This document shows positions 27,407 through 32,442 of a stretch of DNA of 32,442 bases, piece after piece (the stretch's first letter is position 1; the number at the start of each line of letters is the position of its first letter). This DNA comes from an uncultured Caryophanales bacterium. Its GTDB lineage: Bacteria; Bacillota_I; Bacilli_A; RFN20; CAG-826. The notes beneath the pieces are model-generated. The model was not told where the DNA came from, did not search any database, and saw nothing but the letters and a program-made list of their open reading frames with translations. Both the position numbers and the translations under genes were made by a program. The stretch spans positions 1 through 32,442 of the forward strand of contig CABQKC010000021.1 of the NCBI GenBank assembly GCA_902464635.1, read 5' to 3'.

Positions 27407-27523
27407 AACTTGACAAACAATCAATTTCTCGACTATTGTAAAGTGATTTAAGTCAATCCAAGCCAAAATCACTTTACAATTTTAGTGTTTTTGCATTTTT
27501 GTCAAGTTATTAGAGAAATTGAT
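27407..27523. repeat. nested and crossing inverted repeats (a-b-c-c'-a'-b')
   Basis: Three perfect pairs: a AACTTGACAAA (27407-27417) with a' (27498-27508); b ATCAATTTCTC (27420-27430) with b' (27513-27523); c ATTGTAAAGTGATTT (27435-27449) with c' (27466-27480, 16-base loop). Pair c is a simple hairpin. Pairs a and b cross rather than nest, a pseudoknot-type order. No open frame or gene boundary explains them. Confidence 0.75.
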
Positions 27524-27551
27524 TCAATTGGAATTTAACCTGACTTTCGTT

Positions 27552-27576
27552 AAAAAACGCCCACTCACGTAGGCGT
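27552..27576 (-). terminator. rho-independent terminator
   Basis: On the minus strand ACGCC (27576-27572) pairs with GGCGT (27561-27557), with a 10-base loop, and is followed by a T-run (27556-27552). It is the first convincing terminator downstream of the ATPase pair. Confidence 0.65.
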
Positions 27577-27750
27577 CTAATGAATATCTTCTAGTCTATT
27601 GACTTCCTGAATGCGGTACCTATATTCAAGCCCAGCGATAAACTCCATTACTACCAGTCAGGTCCGATAATAATCTCAACGTTCGATCAGATACACTTGT
27701 TACCTGACGTCGATATTATCATGTAATCTATCGCTAATGTGAAGCTTTTT
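27552..27750 (-). ncRNA. candidate structured RNA with a pseudoknot
   Basis: A block richer in G+C than its flanks, with stops in all frames and many helices: 27582-27587 with 27622-27627 (inner AGTC/GACT, 27593-27604); AGCGATA 27634-27640 with 27729-27735; ATTAC 27647-27651 with 27723-27727; GTCAGGT 27657-27663 with 27702-27708; and GATAATA 27666-27672 with 27714-27720. The last crosses the one before it, giving an H-type pseudoknot with 2- and 5-base connectors. The minus strand ends in a GC-rich hairpin plus T-run at 27576-27552, so I favour that strand. It could be the 3' end of the ATPase-pair transcript, whose last stop is at 27917. The plus strand is possible (TTTTT at 27746-27750). 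No known RNA family is recognised. Confidence 0.45.
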
Positions 27751-27820
27751 ATGATATCAGTTATCAAAATAAAATCTTAAAGAAAATTATCAAATTTGTA
27801 ATGGCGGTCTTAATAATGTT

Positions 27821-27847
27821 ACTTGACAAAGTCATTGCAACAAATGA
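27821..27847. repeat. third copy of ACTTGACAAA plus a short hairpin
   Basis: ACTTGACAAA (27821-27830) repeats ten bases of arm a at 27408-27417 (inverted at 27498-27507). It is followed by GTCATT (27831-27836), which pairs with AATGAC (27842-27847) across a six-base loop. Confidence 0.5.
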
Positions 27848-27916
27848 CATTAAAACACAAACTTGCTATAGCCATTCCGTTTTTAGTTATATTGCGAAAA
27901 TTAATTAATATTAACC

Positions 27917-29506
27917 TCAATCGATAAATTTTCTTTTTTTCTTTAAGCCCATTAAGTTCCGTCGATTATTGCCTATAAAAGCAGGGTTGTTTGGCAGTAA
28001 ACCGCAACAAACAACTTCTTTTGCATCTTTGCTGGCCTCGACAAATGAATGTTTTAAGATTTCATCTTGCTTTAAAAAGCACAACAAATAAATAGGTAAT
28101 AAAATGAATCTTTCTGTGTATTCACCAATATATGGAAGCATGGTCACAAACAAAACTCTTTTTCCGCTTTTTGCGTATTCAATTGACGATGTGCGATCGG
28201 CAAATCCTCCAGACTTTACTTCAATTGCAGTTAAATCTGGCAATAATATGAATTCATTTTCTTGTTCTGGATTTGCCCGGTAATTATATGCATACTGATA
28301 AGACTTGGCCTTTATACATTGTGCAACGACTTGCTCAAAGAAAGCACCATTATCTTTAGGTTTGTTAGTCGCATTGCCATCAATCCAATCAATAAATCCC
28401 CTTTTTTGAATCTCTAAATCTCTTACATCAAAATATGACTTCAAATATTTAGGAGGATTTTTCTTGTCTTCAACCCCATCAATATGTTCTTTAAGAAGGC
28501 ATCTCATAAAGCCTATGTCATTAAAATATGTTTTAGGTGATTCCTGTTTTGATAATGGCATATTTATTTCATCAATATGCGGTATCAACAGGCCAACATC
28601 GCTATCGACCACATATTCATAAAATTTTTTCATCGGTTCGGATTTGAGTTTCTTCATTAAGATCTTTTTATTGTTTTGCTTCAGTCCAAACAAGAGACAA
28701 TTAAAAACATCCTCTCCGATTTCTACTCCGTACTCATCACGGAAATATTTCGCTACATCAACGTTGTAATCACTAGTTAAAGATAGGATAGCGCTCAAAC
28801 TATCGTTTACATTATATTTTTTGTCTTCTATATAAGCCACCACGGCTTTAGGCATCCCGCCAACAAACGAGTATTCAGAAAACTTTTTAAGAAGATGGAT
28901 ATGTGTATCTTTCTTAATGTTTTCATTTCTTTCAAAAGATTTTCGTGCATCCTCAATATATTTCGTATCCCCGTCAACACTTTCAACAAATTCGTCAAAT
29001 GAGAGAGGATACATTCTATGTTGTTCCATACCGCCAGGCACATCTTTTGCAAGGGATTCTAGATTTGAGATTTTAGCGCCAAGCAACGAGCCTGAAAAAA
29101 TAAATCTAAGTCCGTCCTCTTTCGTAATCATCGATAATATTGATTTAATGGTTCCACTCGATTTAATCTTTTTATCATTTGAAAGTGCTTGAATCTCATC
29201 GATAAAAACAATGTTTGTCTTGTTTAAATCGACGTTAATTCCAAGCGAAACAAAGACATATTGCATGAAAGACATACCTTCAATACCATTATTGCTCAAA
29301 AGCAGCTCTTTGGCTCCATCCATGGTGGCAATATTTATTTCAGGAATAGACGTTTCTTCATTCAATCCGTATTTTTTGCGGATAAAATGTCTAATAGAAG
29401 AAGTTTTGCCGACTTGTCTTGCTCCTAGAATCATTAAGGATTTAACATTCCCCTTATCCCAGTTCTCTATTATTTCATCCACATCTCTTTTAATATAATT
29501 ATTCAT
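27917..29506 (-). CDS. AAA ATPase with DUF4143 and PD-(D/E)XK-like C-terminal domain
   Basis: A 529-residue ATPase. Walker A GARQVGKT is at 28-35, Walker B IVFIDEIQ at 99-106, and a sensor-1-like FIFSGSLLGAK follows. MYPLSFDEFVESV is typical of the family. The C-terminal region has LTAIEVKSGG with E429 and K431, the E-x-K of a PD-(D/E)XK-type fold, then a basic tail (GLKKKRKFID). The role of these widespread ATPases is not established. I chose ATG 29506: AGGAAG lies seven bases upstream, and it starts two bases after the stop of the upstream ATPase gene, so the two are coupled. It ends in TGA, the only such stop among the chromosomal-type genes here, with a TAA two codons later. This hints at acquisition from elsewhere. 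Confidence 0.85.
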   Translation of the reverse strand: MNNYIKRDVDEIIENWDKGNVKSLMILGARQVGKTSSIRHFIRKKYGLNEETSIPEINIATMDGAKELLLSNNGIEGMSFMQYVFVSLGINVDLNKTNIVFIDEIQALSNDKKIKSSGTIKSILSMITKEDGLRFIFSGSLLGAKISNLESLAKDVPGGMEQHRMYPLSFDEFVESVDGDTKYIEDARKSFERNENIKKDTHIHLLKKFSEYSFVGGMPKAVVAYIEDKKYNVNDSLSAILSLTSDYNVDVAKYFRDEYGVEIGEDVFNCLLFGLKQNNKKILMKKLKSEPMKKFYEYVVDSDVGLLIPHIDEINMPLSKQESPKTYFNDIGFMRCLLKEHIDGVEDKKNPPKYLKSYFDVRDLEIQKRGFIDWIDGNATNKPKDNGAFFEQVVAQCIKAKSYQYAYNYRANPEQENEFILLPDLTAIEVKSGGFADRTSSIEYAKSGKRVLFVTMLPYIGEYTERFILLPIYLLCFLKQDEILKHSFVEASKDAKEVVCCGLLPNNPAFIGNNRRNLMGLKKKRKFID

Positions 29507-29508
29507 TC

Positions 29509-30762
29509 TTACTTCCTCAGCAAATAAGCCCATATAGGTAATATTTTAGTGAACGAAACAGTATTAAAATAATTAACACCTTTATCGACCAAAACCATCG
29601 AATTATAAGCTATACCATCATTAGGCTCTAAATAACAATTTAATTTGTCGATTGCAGATGAAAGAAGATTCGTGTTTTTAAGTTTAATCTCGATAATGGT
29701 AGGTGCTTTATAATCCCAAGCCAGATCAATAATGCGTTTGTCTGCTAGTACAAACCTATAAGGCTTATATCCTTTTCTTAATCCATAATTAAAAACTATT
29801 GATTCTACAATATGCATCCTATCCGCTTTTTTTCCCCAAATTCTCTCTAAACCCGGGTCACATAAATATAAATCGCAATACTCGAAATGCATTTTTTCGC
29901 CTTCAAAAGGAAGAATGCCAATAATACCAATTCTTTCCAGCACACTTAACGTTCTTTTGTATCGTTGCAACGTGCCATTATCAGAAACTTTTGAAAAAAC
30001 AAAGCGACGATAAGATGAGGAACGGCGATTTGAGAAGTTATTTAAAACGGCAGATGGCCCGCTGGAAAATTGTATTTTTTCATCAATAAAAGCCAGAAGT
30101 CTTTTTTTAATTTTTTTTAACTCAAGCTCGGCATTTATTATTCCCGATTCTAATACTTTTTCAACAACACATGGGAAGCCACCAAAATTACTATATTCAT
30201 CCCACATTTCTTCAAACATATCAGAAAATGGCAATTTCGTTTGTTTTTCTTTGTCCATATATAAACAAACACTTTCGATTGGATAATGATTAGTTTTCAA
30301 CAAGCAATACTCTTTAAACGATAATGGCTTAACAATTAATTTTCTAATAGATCCAACCGGAACAAACCTTATCTTATCAAATACATATTCACCATAATCA
30401 CTAATTAGAATGAATCTATGTTTAGAGTTTGCGCATAGATTTTTCAATTGAACAATAATTTCATCATTAGGCGAAATTCCATCAAAAATCAGTAATTTAT
30501 TCAAAGAAGTATCCATTAGCAATTTGTTAACAATAGCCAAAGATATATCGAAAGATTTATTTTTTGCTTCCAGGAAAATTTCCTTAATACAACTGTATTT
30601 ATCTTCATCAATAAAGTTATGTGGGATATTTTTGCTTTCAGCCCATTTTTGAATCAAAGTAGTCTTTCCAATTCCGATAGGCCCAAGAACAAAAAGAGCA
30701 TCATTATTGTTTTGTTCCCACCACTCATCAAGTTTATTTAAATACTCAATTCTTTCGATCAT
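29509..30762 (-). CDS. AAA ATPase with degenerate Walker B, partner of the downstream ATPase
   Basis: A 417-residue ATPase of the same broad group but divergent from its neighbour. Walker A GPIGIGKTT is at 27-35. The Walker B strand reads LLIFDGIS, with Gly95 where the catalytic Glu normally follows Asp, so it may bind ATP without efficient hydrolysis (inference). It has the family segments VKPLSFKEYCLL and NFGGFPCVVEKVL. The C-terminal domain has D-x(n)-IIEIK with E358 and K360, again PD-(D/E)XK-like. It is promoter-proximal in a two-gene operon. Its ATG follows a TAAAAT box by nine bases, with tandem repeats abutting the -35 box. A heteromeric complex with the second ATPase is plausible. 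Confidence 0.8.
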   Translation of the reverse strand: MIERIEYLNKLDEWWEQNNNDALFVLGPIGIGKTTLIQKWAESKNIPHNFIDEDKYSCIKEIFLEAKNKSFDISLAIVNKLLMDTSLNKLLIFDGISPNDEIIVQLKNLCANSKHRFILISDYGEYVFDKIRFVPVGSIRKLIVKPLSFKEYCLLKTNHYPIESVCLYMDKEKQTKLPFSDMFEEMWDEYSNFGGFPCVVEKVLESGIINAELELKKIKKRLLAFIDEKIQFSSGPSAVLNNFSNRRSSSYRRFVFSKVSDNGTLQRYKRTLSVLERIGIIGILPFEGEKMHFEYCDLYLCDPGLERIWGKKADRMHIVESIVFNYGLRKGYKPYRFVLADKRIIDLAWDYKAPTIIEIKLKNTNLLSSAIDKLNCYLEPNDGIAYNSMVLVDKGVNYFNTVSFTKILPIWAYLLRK

Positions 30763-30771
30763 TGCCTATAT

Positions 30772-30800
30772 ATTTTAAGTGTAATTTCATTTAGAAGCAA
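30772..30800 (-). promoter_or_regulatory. promoter of the ATPase pair, probably leaderless
   Basis: On the minus strand TTGCTT (30800-30795), a 17-bp spacer and TAAAAT (30777-30772), nine bases before the ATG at 30762. The -35 box directly touches the proximal copy of the repeat at 30801-30825. Confidence 0.65.
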
Positions 30801-30858
30801 TAACTTTTGCCGATTTGTGAATATTTTTGAAAGTAACTTTTGCCGATTTGTGAATATT
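30801..30858. repeat. two identical 25-bp direct repeats abutting the ATPase-pair promoter
   Basis: Copies at 30801-30825 and 30834-30858 are identical over 25 bp, with a 33-bp period. In the gene's sense each contains CACAAATCGGCAAAAGTTA. About three helical turns separate them, so a protein could bind both on nearly the same face next to the -35 box. No dyad is present, unlike the pair at 22924-22980. Confidence 0.85.
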
Positions 30859-30901
30859 AATTCCATCTTAGTTGCTAAAAAGTCGACTATTTAGTTTTGC
30901 C

Positions 30902-30929
30902 AAAAACACAGTCTAATTGTTGTAAGACT
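30902..30929 (-). terminator. weak terminator of the 322-residue protein gene
   Basis: On the minus strand AGTCT (30929-30925) pairs with AGACT (30914-30910) and is followed by GTG and TTTTT (30906-30902). A separate GC-rich hairpin, GTGGC (30939-30943) with GCCAC (30963-30967), lies just upstream in transcript sense. The remaining spacer to 31060 shows nothing else. Confidence 0.4.
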
Positions 30930-31060
30930 AGTAGATAAGTGGCCACGTCGCTTCGAGTTTCCGCCACGAGATTGTTTGTTGATAGACCCCTACAGTTACT
31001 AGCAAGACATTAATTATTTGCCTAATTTTTGATGGTTTTTGGTTAAATAATCAGTTTGGA

Positions 31061-32029
31061 CTAGCTAGCGGCTATCAAACCATATTCCTTCATCTTTTTT
31101 AAAATACCCATTCTTTCTCTTTTTGATAAAGGCAATGAATAAACATATAGTTCATTAGAAGAATTGATTTCATATAACTTACCAAGCCTATAGAAATATA
31201 TTGAATTAAAGTTTCTATTTCTTGGTGGGCATTCATTTCTTAATACTCGTATATCTAATTCAAATCTTTCATCATTAGATTCATATATAGAAGAGAATAC
31301 AAAACAAAAATAAATTGATTTCTCGCTTCTTCTTAGACAGTTAACAATATCTTTTTCAGCTTGTTTATATTTTTGAACAATATCGGTATTGTCTTTACTA
31401 AAAATAACATCGCCTTTTATGCCGAGTTTATAATCATCATCCAAGAAGTCATAGGAACTATAATCCCCAACATATTTAACTAAATCAAATATTTGGTCTT
31501 TCCAAAATTTGTATAAAAGCCTAGTCGATAAGAAAGAATAATAAATAGGATCACTATATTCATTATTCGATTCTTTAGAATTGTTATATTCATTCAATCT
31601 ATGGGTATTTCTAGATAAATTATAATGACGTTTAGCAATCTCTATCGCCTCAACTTCATCTAATTGATGTAATACATAATATTGTCTTAACCCTTCTATA
31701 ACAGGTAAAAATCTAATGATTGATTTAGATAATTCGCCTGTAAGGAAATGCCATTTAGAATAAAAGAACCCAAGCCATTCCACTGCATCCATATTTATCT
31801 TTTGTCTATAAATCTTTTTAATGTGATTAGCTAGTATGATTTCTTCAAATATCCTTATGGATGGTTGAGTATGCCAAAAGGTATATGGTTTATCCATTTC
31901 AAAACGAATCTTGCTTTTCATATAGCAAGTTATGAAATCAACTATCTCGTAATTAGACTCGAAAGCTAATAAAAAGATGTCTTTTTGAAGATTATTGATA
32001 TAGTTTTCAAAATAGGGGCTTCTTTCCAT
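31061..32029 (-). CDS. hypothetical protein, 322 residues
   Basis: I do not recognise the family. The protein is soluble-looking, with no signal peptide or membrane helix, and rich in Tyr, Phe and charged residues. Recognisable stretches are CYMKSKIRFEMDKPYTFWHT, a helical EAIEIAKRHYNLSRNTHRL and a C-terminal beta-like region with NRNFNSIYFYRLG. It lies between two AAA ATPase units. Like them it has repeated elements upstream and an apparently leaderless promoter (TTGCTG, 17 bp, TAATAA, six bases, ATG), so I infer that it belongs to the same functional group. No Shine-Dalgarno sequence is present; the first Met is the only reasonable start. Confidence 0.7.
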   Translation of the reverse strand: MERSPYFENYINNLQKDIFLLAFESNYEIVDFITCYMKSKIRFEMDKPYTFWHTQPSIRIFEEIILANHIKKIYRQKINMDAVEWLGFFYSKWHFLTGELSKSIIRFLPVIEGLRQYYVLHQLDEVEAIEIAKRHYNLSRNTHRLNEYNNSKESNNEYSDPIYYSFLSTRLLYKFWKDQIFDLVKYVGDYSSYDFLDDDYKLGIKGDVIFSKDNTDIVQKYKQAEKDIVNCLRRSEKSIYFCFVFSSIYESNDERFELDIRVLRNECPPRNRNFNSIYFYRLGKLYEINSSNELYVYSLPLSKRERMGILKKMKEYGLIAAS

Positions 32030-32035
32030 ATTCTT

Positions 32036-32064
32036 TTATTAAATCCGAGAATCTTTTTCAGCAA
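32036..32064 (-). promoter_or_regulatory. promoter of the 322-residue protein gene, apparently leaderless
   Basis: On the minus strand TTGCTG (32064-32059), a 17-bp spacer and TAATAA (32041-32036), six bases before the ATG at 32029. The -35 hexamer lies inside the proximal copy of a repeated element. Confidence 0.55.
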
Positions 32065-32163
32065 TATTAAACAACATTTATGGTCATGAAAGATAACTAA
32101 TCGGCATAACAACGTCTGTTTATGTTTAATATGCCTATCCTTTTTCGGAAATATTAAACAAAA
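32053..32163. repeat. repeated element upstream of the 322-residue protein gene
   Basis: In gene sense, TTTAATATTTCCGAAAAAG (distal, ending at 32140) and TTTAATATTGCTGAAAAAG (proximal, ending at 32053) differ at two bases and lie 87 bp apart in the same orientation. A third, inverted half-copy (TGTTTAATAT on the plus strand, 32123-32132) lies between them. The proximal copy overlaps the -35 box. Confidence 0.65.
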
Positions 32164-32169
32164 ATATAT

Positions 32170-32442
32170 CTAATTTGAAAATAAAATATCTTTCAAATCT
32201 AGATAAGTAACCCCATCTAGCTTACCTTCAAATCCAGAAGAGCAAACAAAACCAATCTCTCCTACTTCTAAGCCCTGGATTGCCTTTACTTGTTCCATTT
32301 CTTCTTTTTGTTTAGCAATGCTTAATGGTTTTTCAAAATATTTAACTTCGAAAATAGAATATTTATTGTTGATCTTTTTAAGAACGCGAGAGTATCCGTT
32401 TAATTGTGTAAACATTCCTGAATGAAATGAAGGGATGGTTGC
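32170..32442 (-). CDS. C-terminal part of an AAA ATPase-type protein with PD-(D/E)XK-like domain (cut by window edge)
   Basis: The frame is open from the right edge to TAG at 32170-32172, giving 90 residues without a forced start inside the window. The sequence PSFHSGMFTQLNGYSRVL, then SIFEVKYFEKPLS and GFVCSSGF, ending with LDLKDIL, matches the nuclease-like C-terminus (E-V-K core) of the DUF234-type relatives of these ATPases. The ATP-binding domain would lie outside the window. The internal Met at 32415 is not a plausible start because the upstream residues fit the family. Confidence 0.6.
   Translation of the reverse strand, partial: ATIPSFHSGMFTQLNGYSRVLKKINNKYSIFEVKYFEKPLSIAKQKEEMEQVKAIQGLEVGEIGFVCSSGFEGKLDGVTYLDLKDILFSN

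Noticed and set aside
27605..27630. T-box-like GGTACCGC on the minus strand
   Set aside because: The full T-box sequence, stem I features and a downstream amino-acid-related gene are all missing.
27541..27740. Degraded coding sequence in the structured block
   Set aside because: Stops are frequent in all frames, no recognisable protein fragment is found, and long complementary segments fit RNA structure better.
27840..27900. tracrRNA-like string on the minus strand (CTATAGCAAGTTTG followed by hairpins)
   Set aside because: The resemblance to Cas9 tracrRNA is limited to a few bases. There is no cas gene and no repeat array in the window.
28917..29498. Open frames on the plus strand opposite the ATPase gene
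   Set aside because: They lie entirely antisense to a well-supported gene, lack ribosome sites and their translations look like no protein family.
1..32442. TGA read as Trp (Mollicutes code)
   Set aside because: All genes use TGG for Trp and are complete under the standard code. The one chromosomal TGA stop sits at the expected protein end.

Overview
The window is AT-rich and uses the standard genetic code: every Trp codon I read is TGG and TGA is never sense. It carries Gram-positive traits, namely several Cys-anchored lipoproteins with Ser/Thr-rich linkers, a Bacillus-type PhoP box (TTTACA repeats), RecN, Tex and a C69 dipeptidase. I infer a low-GC Firmicute, probably a gut Bacilli lineage near the Mollicutes (RF39/Erysipelotrichales-like). 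The exact taxon cannot be fixed from sequence alone. TAA is the dominant stop, TAG is used about six times and TGA only once among chromosomal genes. Several genes start about 6-9 nt after a -10 box, which suggests leaderless mRNAs.

Layout. 1-200: the tail of a probable insertion sequence. 198-1896 (-): an unrecognised protein and a short-chain dehydrogenase. 2104-7427 (+): three consecutive lipoproteins, the first a BspA-like leucine-rich-repeat protein, closed by a terminator. 7513-9180 (+): recN. 9211-10674 (-): C69 dipeptidase. 10740-13328 (-): an ABC exporter, one ATPase and two permeases with overlapping starts. 13432-20494 (+): a PhoP box followed by a seven-gene phosphate operon, pstS-pstC-pstA-pstB-phoU-phoP-phoR, with overlapping or almost touching genes. 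It holds the high-affinity phosphate importer together with its own sensor and regulator. 20759-22909 (+): tex.

22910-32442 is an accessory region built around AAA ATPases that carry C-terminal PD-(D/E)XK-like domains (DUF4143-type and relatives). There is a pseudogene inactivated by a TGG-to-TAG change (23027-24430), a translationally coupled ATPase pair (30762 down to 27917) and the 3' end of another at the right edge. A large lipoprotein, an unrecognised 322-residue protein and an AraC-type regulator remnant lie among them. Two of the ATPase transcription units and the 322-residue gene are each preceded by repeated 19-25 bp elements just upstream of a recognisable or likely promoter. Each set has a different sequence.

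The non-coding stretch 27332-27916 holds two separate sets of inverted repeats in crossing (a-b-a'-b') order, one of them inside a compact block that looks like a structured RNA with a pseudoknot. The repeat-associated ATPase units and this block are the parts of the window least explained by known biology. I see no tRNA, rRNA or CRISPR array.
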